A DNA stretch of 64,000 nucleotides from Pollenia angustigena (GCA_930367215.1 OV884058.1:202696208-202760207), one strand, 5' to 3'; positions 20,890-31,461 are shown, counted from the first letter of the stretch. Made by a program: numbers and translations. The notes: generated from the sequence alone by a model not told the origin.

Positions 20890-21485
20890 ACTTGGTAACG
20901 GGAGCTGTCGAACCACTAAGCGGAGTGAGCTTGCGAACAGCTACAGGAAAGCCTGCTACTGTCTATGGCAAAACACGTGTGGTGTTAAGAATTGCCAATG
21001 TTGTCAATTTTCATGAGTTTATTGTGGCCGACATTGTAGACGAAGTACTGATTGGCGAAGATTTTATGATTAGTCATAACATAAGTCTGAATATGGGAAA
21101 ACAAATCATGTATTTGTTTGATTATGAAATACCCCTGAATGTTGGGTATGAAAGTGAGGCTCGTGTGGGACAGCTTCTCGCTTGTACTCGTCTGGAATCG
21201 TCACCATACAGAAATGTTGATAAACGTAAAAAAGCGGTTGCCCATGTAAGACAGCTTAACAGAGTGGAAACCAGGCACTGTACGGAGGCAGACAGAAGGG
21301 AATGCATCAGTGAAGGTCGCTCGTTGCAGGTAGAGCCCAGTAAAGACTGGTTAACAGCAAAAAGAGTTGAACCCGTATTGGCCAAGGTAAGGAGGGCCAA
21401 TAGTATAGGTGGAAGACAAAATTTTAAGAATAGCTGCCCAAAGCGTGTGGCAGCCAGGAGCACAGTGAACAGAGTTTGTGCGTCG
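20890..21485 (+). pseudogene. Protease C-terminal part and linker
   Basis: Resumes the Gag-Pro frame after the insert. Early residues (VVLRIANVVNFHEFIVADIV...VLIGEDFM) are the second half of a retropepsin, ending in the IGEDF/L motif that follows the DTG in Gypsy proteases. The rest is a basic linker normally found before reverse transcriptase, but no RT follows. At 21485 the frame meets the Transib insert and continues in frame at 23946. The RT-RNase H-integrase core has therefore been lost from this copy or its master by deletion. Confidence 0.75.
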
Positions 21486-22432
21486 CACAGTGCTTTGTCC
21501 CCATATAACGAAGGGACATAAATAGAAGGAGTTGTCAGAAATTTTTGAAATTTGGTACACTAGCATAAAATAGCTTAGTTAAGAAAAATATGAATTTTTG
21601 GACAAATCGGTCCAAGGACACGCCTACCTCCCATGTGTCCTGAAATGGAAAAATGTAATTTTAGCTTCAATAATGCCCACAAAACTACAAAGAATGGTCA
21701 TACTGATACACACACTACTAGCAACGTGTCTGTAAATTTTCATTTCAATCTGAACAAGGACTCAAGGTCCTGCCATATATCCTTTTTCTTAAAAATGCTA
21801 TAACACTTACAAAAATTGTCTGATTGTAATAAAATTTGGTATGAAAATTGATATTTGTTAGATATATATGTATGCCAAATTTTGGTAGAATCGGATTAAT
21901 AATGTGAAAATACAAAAACATCATTTAATGAAAAATGAGTTAAAAACGTTTAAAATGCTCTTGCAAAAATAACAAGTAAGAAAGTATAATCGAACAAACC
22001 GGACCATGTGATTCCCTATAGCATAGTATTTAAAAACAAATTTCCTAGAGTGTAATCAAATTTCAAAGAGTGAAATCCATTTGGGCAATCATGGACCCGC
22101 CAGAACAAAATTATGTTATGAGGCTAAGATTCGTTTAAAAGTTCTTACTGCCGAATATTATTTAGATATCTTCATCTACATACATGAGTTTTTTGGATGA
22201 GGGTTTATATGGAACCTATGGTTTAATTTGGAACTACCTGGACAACATTTTGTCATGACATAGTAGCTATAGTAAAAGTCATTGTCGCCAATTTGTATGT
22301 AAATACTAATATTTTTAGTGATTCTGAGCCGATACTACGAATTATTTGGAATTATTTCTTATTATATTCCTAATTAATTTTCTTTAAACTAATTTATTTA
22401 TTACATTTACATACATATGGTCATTTTTTTAA

Positions 22433-22717
22433 TTAGAATAAATCATCTTCAGTACTGGATTCTTCCAAAAAAATATTGCCGCTTAACGAAACCTTTGTTT
22501 CGTCATCTTTAGCTGGTTCATCAACATTTTCTCTCAGTATATATTTCTCAATTTCTTCAAAAAATATATTTTTTTTAGTCTTTGGATTCCTTTTTGAAGA
22601 TAACAACGGATCTAAGGAAAGTATTAAATGAGTCATTAAATCTTTATGAGTGTCGTCGTGGGACAGTCTGGTTTTTCTCACGATTTTGTGGTTGGCTTCC
22701 AATGCTTCTTCGGACAA
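22433..22717 (-). pseudogene. Transib-type transposase C-terminal exon
   Basis: The exon starts at an acceptor (AAATTTCAG then GGTGCTTGTCCGAAG on the minus strand) and encodes LSEEALEANHKIVRKTRLSH and later THLILSLDPLLSSKR, ending in an acidic tail and stop. The LSEEA.EA.NK..R..R pattern with a following (L)L.SSDP segment is common in arthropod repeat proteins and lines up with the RAG1 region around its third catalytic acid (E..GNK..RRFR). Taken with the CACAGTG ends this supports Transib, but the alignment is from memory of the pattern. Upstream exons should lie at 22740-23890 and are not recognisable. Confidence 0.65.
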
Positions 22718-22837
22718 GCACCCTGAAATTTATTTTAGTTATTAGTTACGTTTCATTATAATTATATAAAACCACTTTAATACCTTAATATTTCTTATTA
22801 TGTTCCTAGTTTATTTTTTTTAAACTAATTCAATCTA

Positions 22838-23880
22838 TGAAAATTTGAGCAAAAATCACGAAAATAGTATTTTTTTAAATACATTTTTTTTTCAAGTTGT
22901 GGTAAAATTTTTTCAATTTTTTTTCTTGTAATTATTAGAAAACAGTCTAAATATTCGAAATCAGAAAAAAACCCATAGACCATATTTTTCTTTTTTTTTT
23001 AATATTCCATCAAAGTTAAGAAATTTTTAGAGCTTAACTATATAATAAGCATTTTTCAAACCATTAAAAAATATGTATAGGAGCATAATTCCAGTAAAAA
23101 TTTTTTATAGATGGTTTAGAATATAGTAAGGTGTTACAGAAAAAATTTGAATCTCGTAATCCAGAAAATGAATTTTTTACAATTATTTTCTTGAAACAAT
23201 AAAAAACCAAGGGCATTTGTGATTTCAGCGCCCTCTTATGCCGTAAAATGCAGACAAACACAAAAAATGTTTTATACATATTTTGATTTTTGTTGTTTTT
23301 TATTGAATGGTATAAGTTTGAATTAATATTTCACAGTATTTGTAGTTAATTGTCTTTTAAACTCCTGAAAACTATCAAAATTTGATGAAAAATCATGAAA
23401 ATAGCCATTTAAAAAAAATTTTTTTTTTTCAAGTTGTGGTAAAATTTTTATAATTTTTTTTCTTGTAGTTATTAGAATACAGTCTAAATATTCGAAATCA
23501 GAAAAAAACCCATAGACCATATTTTTCTTTTTTTTTTAATATTCCATCAAAGTTAAGAAATTTTTAGAGCTTAAGTAAATAATAAGCATTTTTCAAACCA
23601 ATAAAAAAACACTTATGAGAAAATAAATCAATAAAAATTTTTTACAGTTAGTTCTAAATATAGTAAACTACTACAGAAAAAAATTTCAATCTCATGCTAT
23701 AAAAAACAACAGTTTTACAACAGTTTTCCTAAAGCATGTAAAACTCAAGTAGTTGTTTGGTCATTTTTACTATAAATTCTCAAACTTTGGCGCCCTCCAG
23801 CGCCGCCAAAAAGAGTTAAATCTTAAAAATTCTTCAAAATTCATTTTAATTATTTTGTTATCTATCGATCTGTACATTTT
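22838..23880. repeat. ~538-bp tandem duplication within the Transib element
   Basis: Blocks such as TCAAGTTGTGGTAAAATTTT, CAGTCTAAATATTCGAAATC, AACCCATAGACCATATTTTT and ATTCCATCAAAGTTAAGAAA occur twice, 538 bases apart (for example 22966/23504). The second unit is diverged toward its end, where both carry GGCGCCCTC- or AGCGCCCTC-like words. Confidence 0.8.
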
Positions 23881-23940
23881 TAAGCACAATATAAGACTTG
23901 TTTTTTTTTTTGATTTATGTCTATGGGCCAAAGCACTGTG

Positions 23941-24326
23941 CGTCGTTTCCTCAATGCAATTGTAATGCACTACCTATACCAGAAGATAAGCAGGTATCTT
24001 CATTGGAGCGGGGAAATCCTTACGACCATAGAAAGTCCGTGCGTGGCCATAGAAGGTTATCCAGATTTGATCGGGCAGTGTATTCTGAAGGATCTAAGAA
24101 CGGCCAGTTGATTTTGTCAATGAATCAACAACCAAAGGAAAGATTAGTTGCCAAGCCACAACTACATTGGGATGGTCCATATAAGGCGATAAAGAAATTA
24201 AATGATGTTGTATACCGAATACAGAAATATAAAAGTCCAAGAGCCAAAATGAAAGTTGTTCATTTGGAACGATTAGCCCCTTATGGAAGAGGTGATTTTG
24301 AGCCTATTCGGGACGAACAGGCTTAA
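23941..24326 (+). pseudogene. Integrase C-terminal region of the Gypsy element
   Basis: Continues the pol frame from 21485 across the Transib insert. Residues near the end (KERLVAKPQLHWDGPYKAIK...DVVYRIQ and then KVVHLERLAPY) are the C-terminal DNA-binding part of a Gypsy integrase: L...W.GPY.V......VYRIQ....R....VHL.RL.PY. The zinc-binding and DDE core domains are missing. The frame ends 11 bases before the 3' LTR, which overlaps the polypurine tract. Confidence 0.8.
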
Positions 24327-24337
24327 GTGGGGGGCAG
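24324..24337 (+). other. Polypurine tract
   Basis: AAGTGGGGGGCAG immediately precedes the 3' LTR, the expected priming site for plus-strand DNA synthesis. Confidence 0.75.
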
Positions 24338-25002
24338 TGTTACGAAAGTAACTTTAGTTAAGAATTATTTGTAATTATTGGTTAAGAATTAGATTAATTT
24401 ATGTGTATTGATTAGTTATTAAGTATTTGTTAGTTATTTTATTAGTTAAAATTGTTATTGTATAAGTTATGCACACTTCTAGTGTAAAAATCAATGTACA
24501 GATGTAATGTTAAAATTGTTGTGCATAATTGTACTTCAACCTCACTGTAAACTAGAATGTTCGTTATTAAGTTATTTCAATTTATGGCAACGCCTAAAAG
24601 TATGCCTTAGTTTATGATGCCTAATAACTCAATTAATTCAGCCATATAGATAGTAATAGCTGAATAAGTTTAATTAACGAAATAGCCGTTATTAAAACTT
24701 TATAGAGCCATCTAGACTTCAGAACTCGAACGTTCTATGGTCATTTGCCCGAGTATAAATAGGATCGCAAGAGATGGCATGATTCATTCTAAGTTCTGAC
24801 TTTGTCAAAAACGTATCCCGCTGTGAAGATTATAAAATTACGGTTGTTAAAGTGACTGAGTACTAAATAAAGGTGTCTAAATTGTAAACAGTAGCAAAAG
24901 TGTTGTGTTTATTTGTTTTATTTGAATTGCAATAAAAAAACTCGAAACGGTTTATTATAAAGGAAATAAACCAAAACGTTATTGAAAGGCAGTAACGTAA
25001 CA
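24338..25002 (+). repeat. 3' LTR
   Basis: 665 bp, same length as the 5' LTR, about six substitutions by my count. TATA box at 24754-24761 and AATAAA at 24866-24871. Confidence 0.92.
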
Positions 25003-25244
25003 ATATGTACATAGTCCCATACCTGCCTTGGGACAAAGCACATTTTCGGTAAATTTTTTTTTTTTCGTTTTTACACAGAAGTGCCAAAAATACTGAAGGT
25101 ATTTTTTTAAACATGGATATTTTATTTGTATGGCAGATAAACAAAACACATTCATGGGTATTGAATAACATCTGCATAATATTCATGTATTTTTGTTTAC
25201 TGAATGTGGTTGCGTGAAGATAATGCCGTGCATAAGTATAAGTA

Positions 25245-25618
25245 CCCTGCAAATAAAATTGGACCACCTGGTCCATTTTGATGAAATGGACTACTCCATG
25301 GACTGGTCCGATGTACTGCAAGCATGGACCATGCCATTGTTAAAAAGTGTTTGTAGTGAGACGGCATGTCTTCGTTTTTTAACGACATGCTTTCGTTTTT
25401 AAGCGACTTCAAAACTAATCCTTTTGAGTGTACCATGGAGTAGTTTTAAAACTACTCCTTAGTGGTCCAAAGGTGGGTTATATGGTCCTCTCCTAGGACA
25501 TCGTAATGTTAAATAGACCAGGTTTCTTCCATACGTTTGGGTAAGTTTTGGACTAGTCCTGGTCCCTTGTGGACTACTCTTTACACGCGTGTTTGGACTG
25601 GTCCTATTATTTGCAGGG
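25245..25618 (-). mobile_element. 374-bp MITE, CCCTGCAAATAA TIRs, TA target
   Basis: Starts CCCTGCAAATAAAATTGGAC and ends with the complement of CCCTGCAAATAATAGGACC. TA flanks both ends (25243-25244, 25619-25620). It is the inverted counterpart of the copy at 48788-49161 and has exactly the same length. Open frames through it on both strands are not genes. Confidence 0.88.
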
Positions 25619-25625
25619 TAATAAC

Positions 25626-26956
25626 CAGGGAAACCACAAATATGCAATTGCATGTTTTTCCTTGTGCGGCCAATGAAAGCAAAAGCAATATATTTATCTG
25701 TTTTAGAACTGCTTATGAATTTTGGCATCGATTCGTTAGTGCATATTTTTGTATATTTTACCTGTTGCTGCATATTTTTGTAAAAAGTGCATTTTTGCAG
25801 CATTTTTTAAGTTTTTAGCGCATATTTCAGTTTTTTGAAGCATATTTTGATACCTAATTGCTTAATTTTTTTTATTTTTACACGTTTTAATATTTTTTTA
25901 AACTTTCAAACGTCATACAAAGGATTTTTTTTCTTTTTAATTTCATTGAAAAATTAAAAACTACCGGTCTCACACTTGTTGAGCAGTACGCAATATTAAC
26001 GAGACTGTTGAAAATATTAACAAGATGGAGGATTGCAATGCAAAGCATAACCTTTAAACTTAACTTCAACAAATCATTTCAAAAAACGAAGGCTTAAATG
26101 TTGTAAAACGTCTATGTTAAAATTTTACTAAAGAAGCTAATGCTTCTGCTTCAAAAGAAGTTTTTAAATATAATGTTCAGAAATCGTTATCTTTTAAATA
26201 TACTTCTATTACATCAGTCGACGTTGAACGCACATTTCCAATATATAAAAGTCTATTCAGATGAGATAGACAACGTTTTTATTTAAAAGTTTAAGTCAAT
26301 ATTTTGTTATTTATTGCAATAACAATTACCAATAAGACTACTTTGCCTTTTTTAATATTTAATTATAATTCCATGATCTCAGAAATTGAAGAACAAAATT
26401 TGATTTTATTCAGTTAAGCTACGTTCACAATCAAAAAAACAATTTCATTTTTTCTTCTATCTTTTTTCTTCCCAAAGTATTTCATATATTTTCCTTTCAT
26501 TTTTAGAACAAAAATGTTACTAAAATTTTTTTGAAAATGTAACTTAAGTTGAGTCAACTAGAACTTCAGCAACAATTTGTATGAAATTTTTTTTGACGTT
26601 TAAAATAATTTTACTTACTTTTGAATGAAAATTTTATCATAAAATTTGCAAACGGTTTCTTAATGCAAAATGTGTGTGTTTGCAAAAGAAATTGTTGCTC
26701 TATTTTGAACACCAAGTGAAGATGTATTTTTGATTGTGAACGAAACTTTATTTTGTTTTAGTTACATTTATTTAATTTTTTATTGTATGCAAATATTATT
26801 AAATTGTTGAAAAAACACATTTTTTTTGTTTTGAATTACTCAGTGTTGGTTTTTTAGGGCATAATATTAAGAGTTTTTAGGGCATATTTTCAAGTTTTTA
26901 CTGCATATTTAATGCGCATAAAACACTTTTTTTAGAGCATATTTCTGGTTTCCCTG
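25626..26956 (+). mobile_element. hAT element inserted at the MITE edge
   Basis: Ends CAGGGAAACCACAAATATGC (25626) and the complement of CAGGGAAACCAGAAATATGC (ending 26956). GTAATAAC is duplicated exactly at 25618-25625 and 26957-26964; its first base is the last base of the MITE. GCATATTT words are repeated under both ends (binding-site-like). A transposase C-terminal relic lies at 26127-26299. Confidence 0.92.
26127..26299 (+). pseudogene. hAT transposase C-terminal relic
   Basis: The plus frame from 26127 reads ...SKEVFKYNVQKSLSFKYTSI and then TSVDVERTFPIYKSLF, an in-frame stop, and DRQRF. (T)S.DVERSFS.YK.L..D.R..F is the C-terminal signature of a subgroup of hAT transposases. It is a 57-codon remnant inside the hAT at 25626-26956 and in the element's plus orientation. 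Everything upstream of the dimerisation region has been deleted. Confidence 0.7.
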
Positions 26957-27004
26957 GTAATAACCATACTTTTTGCGTTATAAATATGTGTATACACAAT
27001 AACG

Positions 27005-27137
27005 AAAAGCGGTGTTAAGAAAATGATAAAAAGAAATGACCTAATGTGACCGAAAACATTATTTCGGTAATTTTTTTCTATCATTTTCTTAACACAAAAA
27101 TGAAAAATGTGACGACTCGCTCATTCATTTCTTGTAG
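27005..27137. repeat. Half of a palindromic MITE (TTCTTAACACC hairpin)
   Basis: GGTGTTAAGAAAATGATA (27012) pairs with TATCATTTTCTTAACAC (about 27080). The element end AAAAATGTGACGACTCGCTC to TTTCTTGTAGGGA matches the right end of the complete copy at 50649-51497. The left end is missing here and the adjoining hAT-like element starts at 27146. Confidence 0.65.
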
Positions 27138-27145
27138 GGAAGCTA

Positions 27146-28383
27146 CAGGGATGATAAATGAGAAAACCAATATCGTACCAATGAACTTTTAAAATCGTAC
27201 TTTTTCGGCCCCAATAGTACTTAATCATTTTTTTTTTTAAAAACAAAAATTGAATACAACAAAAACATAAGGTACTTAAAATTCATTTGTACCTGTAAAG
27301 AATAGATAGCAAAAAGTACATGATCTTTAATTATACATAAGTCATTCCTAGAAACTTTGCCAAAGATACAATAGGTTAAAAATGAATTTTGAGCCTCGGA
27401 TTTTTCAAAATAGTTAGTTTTCCAAAATATTTAAGAATAAAGGCATACAAATTGTAATTGGTCTAGCCAGACCTGTATCATGCGGTTTTTAGGGTCGAGA
27501 AATCCATTTATTTTTATTTTTTTTAATTTTCGCCAGATAGCGATTTCATACACTTTTTAGAATTTATCGTCTTTTTGTGGAAAATTGACGAATTTTTCGA
27601 ATTTTAAACTCAAATTAAATTTTTACATACAAGCATCTTCGGATTGCATTTCCAATTTTATTGTGTCTAGAAACAGGAAAGGAGAAGAAAGTCCGAATAT
27701 AATAAAATTTGATTTCGCGCTTGTAAAATCTCCTTCAAAATAATTCGGATTAGAATAATAATGTAGTGGGCTCAAACTGTTCCAAAATTATGTTGATTTC
27801 TTCTTGACGTGACAACCATCTTGTTGACGAATATTTGAAAATATTATGAATTCGTTACAGAATTATCTTGAATTGAGAGGAAGTCGTCTTTTCTACCTTG
27901 TAGAAATTTTGCAGAGCTGGTTTCTTTTATCTTTTAAAAACTTGTCAATATCATCAGAAAATGCACGCTTATATGCTGCCGCTGATACTAAATTTGAATG
28001 TGGCATAAGCAATCGTTCAATGAACAAGTGCAAAAATCTTTTACTAATAGCGGAGTTCATTTTTGGTACAAATGGTCTTGCAAAAGAGCAAATACAAAAT
28101 ATTATAGCTGTTTTGATAAATCCAACAACAAAAAACTTAGTTTCCCTATAAGATTTCATAAGAAAGCTACGACATTTTGCATTTTCTCAGGACTATTTGC
28201 ACCAAACACTAATCTCCGCTTATATACGGACAGTAACTACGAGTTGCCATTTTATATCAATTATAAATATATAGGTTTGAAAATTTTGAAATAGTACCAA
28301 ATGAGTCACGGGAGTACCAGCGTACTTTTTAGTTTTGAATTGTACCAAAAAAAAGTACAATTGTACCAACTTTATCAACCCTG
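27146..28383. mobile_element. hAT-like element, CAGGGATGATAAA ends
   Basis: CAGGGATGATAAATG (27146) is paired with the complement of CAGGGTTGATAAAGT (ending 28383). Its left part matches 2460-2900. Inside, 27410-27487 repeats the terminal bases of the LINE tail found at 2976, in the same orientation. Both flanks join other elements and no 8-bp duplication is visible. The open frames at 27846-28151 and on its opposite strand are not recognised. Confidence 0.65.
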
Positions 28384-29023
28384 TTTGTAATATATCAGGA
28401 TTTTTGATAAATGATAAAAATGTAAGACTTTTGTTCTTTTAAAATTTTTTTTATACATTTCTTTTTTTATACATTTGTTTTGCATAAAAACCAAATTTAT
28501 CGCAACTTACTTCTGAATAGCTCCGAAACAGTTAAAAATATAAAAAATGTTATTTGGATGATTTAAATAAAACTTTATTCGTAATCATTTGTAAATTTTG
28601 TTCTCAACCATTGGATCAAAGTCGGAGAAATCAGTTTTCAGTTATGATGAAATATATTAGCATCACCAGCCCATAATAAAAAACTAGACGTGATAGAAAA
28701 AGACTTAAAAGGATTTGAACTTAAATCCTTTTTATTCAATATATTTTACCAACTTTTAGGCACTTTTTTAAAAGAAACATTCTTGTACGTTCCCGGGACT
28801 AAGAAATTCAGGGAAATCAAAAACCTTACTATATAATTTTAATAAAAAATCGTATGCCTTTAAAACACATCCTATATATTGATTTGTAGATACATTTTGC
28901 AAAATATTGAGATTTATGCGATATTTTAAAACATTTTACGCTAAATAAAAAAAATTTAGCGGCTTCTAGCGGTTTTTGAAATAAGATTTGACGGTAAGTC
29001 TTCAAAAAAAGTTGGTAACAATG
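28384..29023. mobile_element. 3' part of a hAT related to 43614-45404
   Basis: From 28384 (TTTGTAATATATCAGGATTT) it follows 44904-45404 of the complete element, to the end GGTAACAATG at 29023, just past GACGGTAAGTCTTCAAAAAA. The end lies inside the Penelope-like GIY-YIG reading frame, so the insertion broke that element. The left half is lost. Confidence 0.75.
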
Positions 29024-29028
29024 TCTCT

Positions 29029-29317
29029 TAGCATAGTTACTCTCTTCTTGTAAGAACCTCACATTATTAAAATTTGGTTTGTGTCCCGTTATTGTACAGT
29101 GGGCCGCAAGGGCAGTTTTTTGTTCAATTGGTTTTGTTACAGCGTTCTGATCAGATTTGTGTCCTGATAATCTTGTCTTGAGTGTTGATTTTGTAGTCCC
29201 CACATATACTTTTGGGCATATGTTGGACCCGTCCCCCTCACAGCTTATCTTGTAAATCAAGTTTGATTTTTCCTCCTTTTCAAGTTTCGTCTTTGGTTTG
29301 CTGAATAATTGGTACAC
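29029..29317 (-). pseudogene. Penelope GIY-YIG endonuclease domain
   Basis: The minus frame reads NLIYKISCEGDGSNICPKVY then VGTTKSTLKTRLSGHKSD, matching the GIY-YIG-type core of Penelope endonucleases (Y.I.C......YVG.T...L..R...H). A cysteine pair typical of the Penelope linker (C...C) is kept. Farther on, ALAAHCTITGH and NFNNVRFLQEESNYAKR are the usual downstream blocks (H....GH.....). The codons beyond R are hAT sequence, so roughly the last third of the domain is missing. The frame links upstream to the RT through a linker with one frameshift. Confidence 0.8.
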
Positions 29318-29556
29318 AGAGTTATTGGTCTTAAGCGCTAGTTTGTATTTTTCTTTGTTGTATATGTCAGAGTTCTTAAGCCTTTCGGAGAATCCGGGGA
29401 TGTACGTTACTGATTTGTATATTTTATTTAATTTTTCCTCTTCTTTGCTACCGAGTTTTTTTGATTTGGCATGTTTTATTAAATCTTTTATAGTTTTTAT
29501 AGGAAATTAATTTTTCTTTAGCGTTTCTGTTATTCTTTTAAAATTATCTCTAAAAC

Positions 29557-30240
29557 TCATCTTATAAAATTTGTTGCAGTGTTAATGATTATTCGCCTAG
29601 GATGTTTGGAGTAGAAGTTTATAAGTCTTCCAGACGATGTTGGTTTTTGGTACCAGTCTATCCTTAATAGGTTGTTTTGTCTAAGAACTACACAGTCTAA
29701 GTACGGTATTCTATTTTCATTTTCTTCTTCCTTCGTAAAACAAATCTGTCTGTTAAATGAGTTTAAAATCCTCAAAACTCCATTTACGTCTTTTCTTTTA
29801 ATTACACAAAACAAATCATCCACGTATTTTGTGAGAATTTTTGGTTTTTCTCCCATCAGATCCACTGAATAGTCTAGAAGCTTTTCCATTATAATATCAG
29901 CAATTACAGGTGATGCTGGTGATCCCATTGGCATACCTTTTCTTTGTTCAAATAATTTATCTTCATATTTGAAATATCTTGTATCTTTGATACAAAAAGA
30001 AAGGATATCCATGAAACGCTTTTTTGGTATTTGAGTGTAATTTTCTAATATATTCCAGTTTTCTTTAATTGTTTGGAGAGCAAGATTGACTGGAATACTC
30101 GGAAATGAAGCCACTACATCAAATGAAATCATTATTTCGTCGCATTCTATTCTAGTTTTATTGATCCTTGATTTGAAATCTATTGCATCCTTCACGTTGT
30201 ATTTAGATTCTTTCGTAAGATTTTTTAATATATCTACCAT
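29557..30240 (-). pseudogene. Penelope-like reverse transcriptase
   Basis: 227 codons. In order: ISFDVVASFPSIPVNLAL (motif A, with the catalytic Asp), QRKGMPMGSPASPVIADIIM (motif B), TKYVDDLFCVIK (motif C, YVDD), and PYLDCVVL then W(Y)QKPTSSGRLINFYSKHP, all characteristic of Penelope RTs (telomerase-like group). The RT copies RNA into DNA at a nick made by the GIY-YIG domain. The N-terminal part continues at 30241-30740 after frameshifts, so the protein is broken. All catalytic aspartates seen are intact. Confidence 0.88.
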
Positions 30241-30740
30241 GTATTTGCATAAACCATATGCCGGTGAATTAACTGATGAACAAATTGGTCTGAGTGGGGT
30301 GCCTTCTTTGTGTATCTTCGGTAATCCGTGCTATTGATGTCCGTGTACTTAGCCTGTATTTTTCCTGTACAGTTATCAGATTTAAATTAACAGTTTTTCT
30401 ATTAACAAGTTGTTTTTGTTCTGTAAAGTGGCGGTTGGATCTTTTTTCAAACGTTGATAAGTGCATAGGTCACCTACGATTTCTCTCATTTTGCGTTAAT
30501 AATCATCTTTCATAATAGCTACAGTTTTATTGCCCTTGTCAGAACTTAAAATAAAAACATCCTCATTTTTGTTCAAAATTCCTTCGTTTGTACCACTGTA
30601 TCAATAGTTAATTTGTCCCTAATTGATACTAGGTTAACATTTTCTTGGCCTTTGTACTTAGATATATTTCCTTTTGTTAAATTTGACAGACGCTGGATAT
30701 GTGCCTTCATTTGAGCAGCAATTATAATAAAGATATTGCG
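30241..30740 (-). pseudogene. Penelope N-terminal coding region, frameshifted
   Basis: Immediately upstream of the RT frame (on the minus strand) is PKIHKEGTPLRPICSSVNSP and AYGLCKYMVDILKN; a shift near 30310 separates it from the 5' portion. Around 30500-30535 another frame gives SSDKGNKTVAIMKDDY, matching the DKGNKTV motif that lies N-terminal to Penelope RT. The start of the open reading frame is not identifiable. Confidence 0.7.
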
Positions 30741-30769
30741 GTACTATGGGATTTACTATAAAAAGGTAT

Positions 30770-30951
30770 TTTGCTAATCAGAAACCATACGTCATTATTA
30801 ATTAACATAAAAGTGCATTTGGTAATGTAGAATATGGTGTACCCCAAGGCAGTGTATTGGGTCCACTCTTATTCTCCATATACTTAATTGACATAAAAAA
30901 TATAGATACTTTTGGAAAACTTTTTATATATTCAGATGACATTTCGATGCC
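30770..30951 (+). pseudogene. LINE reverse-transcriptase fragment
   Basis: The plus strand encodes FTIKRYFANQKPYVIIN, a stop, and then YGVPQGSVLGPLLFSIYLID and LFIYSDDISMP. GVPQGS.LGPLLF.IY and (Y)SDD are RT motifs B and C of non-LTR retrotransposons (Jockey/CR1-like groups). Only about 60 codons survive. It ends exactly at the TTAA (30952-30955) where the MITE at 30956 was inserted. Confidence 0.75.
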
Positions 30952-30955
30952 TTAA

Positions 30956-31461
30956 GCCTAGTACTCTGTTCAAATTTGTGAAAAATGTTAAGCAACATTG
31001 ATTATTCCAAACGAAAATTTTGGCATTTATCAATGTTACCAATCTTGCGAGTTTGTACAATTTGACGTTTTTATTCCTTCAAAGTATGCTACATTGTTTC
31101 GTGTATGTAAACAAACGCCACATGTATTTTACTAAAATTATTTTTTTTTAATAAAAAAATGAATAAAAAAAAGTAAATACGAATAAAAAACTGTTACCGA
31201 TTGTGTTATTTTAATTTTTTATTTATTTTTTAAATATTAAGTTCATACTTTTTTGCTTTTGCTTAAAATTCCACGTGAAATAAAGGCAGCTTACATTATT
31301 TCGCAGTTGTAAAAAAAATGTTGCCAGAAACATTTCGGTACTTTTTCACAAAATAAACAGAGTACAACTCCATCAACATTATTTCATGGATATTCCGCAC
31401 AAGTTTTTTTCATATGCATTTTGACAGCATTTCACGTGAAATGTTGAACAGAGTACCAGGC
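30956..31461. mobile_element. MITE with TTAA target duplication
   Basis: GCCTAGTACTCTGTTCAA (30956) and the complement of GCCTGGTACTCTGTTCAA (ending 31461) are termini. TTAA flanks both ends (30952-30955, 31462-31465). Interior AT-rich with ATTTCACGTGAAAT-like palindromes. TTAA and the end structure suggest piggyBac-type mobilisation (inference). Confidence 0.8.

Larger units (their letters stand above)
21486..23940 (-). mobile_element. Transib DNA transposon with RAG-like heptamer ends
   Basis: Both ends start with CACAGTGCTTTG (21486 onward; complement ending 23940). CGTCG is duplicated exactly at 21481-21485 and 23941-23945. Transib elements are known for ends starting CACWRTG and 5-bp GC-rich targets near CGNCG, and are relatives of RAG1. 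The host frame reads ...VCAS and resumes FPQCN with no shift. Inside are a minus-strand exon (22433-22717), a tandem duplication of about 538 bp, and non-coding repeats. The N-terminal transposase region is gone, so this copy is non-autonomous. Confidence 0.85.
17077..25002 (+). mobile_element. Gypsy-type LTR retrotransposon, internally deleted and twice interrupted
   Basis: Two 665-bp LTRs bound it (17077-17741 and 24338-25002), both starting TGTTACG and ending CGTAACA. ATAT flanks both sides (17073-17076 and 25003-25006), a 4-bp target duplication. It carries gag, a protease that is split by an insert, and the integrase C-terminus. Reverse transcriptase, RNase H and the integrase core are absent. 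The inserts are a 1.5-kb element (19416-20886) and a Transib element (21486-23940); the reading frame continues exactly across both once the target duplications are allowed for. I counted about six differences between the LTRs, so insertion was recent. Confidence 0.93.
29024..30740 (-). mobile_element. Penelope-like retroelement, 3'-truncated
   Basis: Minus-strand coding of one element in order: N-terminal part with DKGNKTV (about 30500-30535), RT (29557-30240), linker and GIY-YIG endonuclease (29029-29317). Frameshifts near 30300 and 29508 break it. Its 3' end was cut by a hAT at 29023. Penelope-like elements encode just this RT plus GIY-YIG combination. Confidence 0.85.

Noticed and set aside
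21122..21566. Minus-strand frames opposite the Gypsy pol
   Set aside because: Shadows of the plus-strand protease frame, with no independent pattern.
21486..23940. 12- and 23-base spacers with nonamer-like words at Transib ends
   Set aside because: The right end has an A-run about 23 bases in, but the left candidate matches ACAAAAACC at only about 4 of 9 bases; chance cannot be excluded.
25459..25818. Open frames on both strands
   Set aside because: Mostly the inverted MITE copy plus hAT end.
27846..28159. Opposed 101- and 88-codon frames
   Set aside because: Neither carries a motif that I recognise, and both lie inside a hAT-like element.
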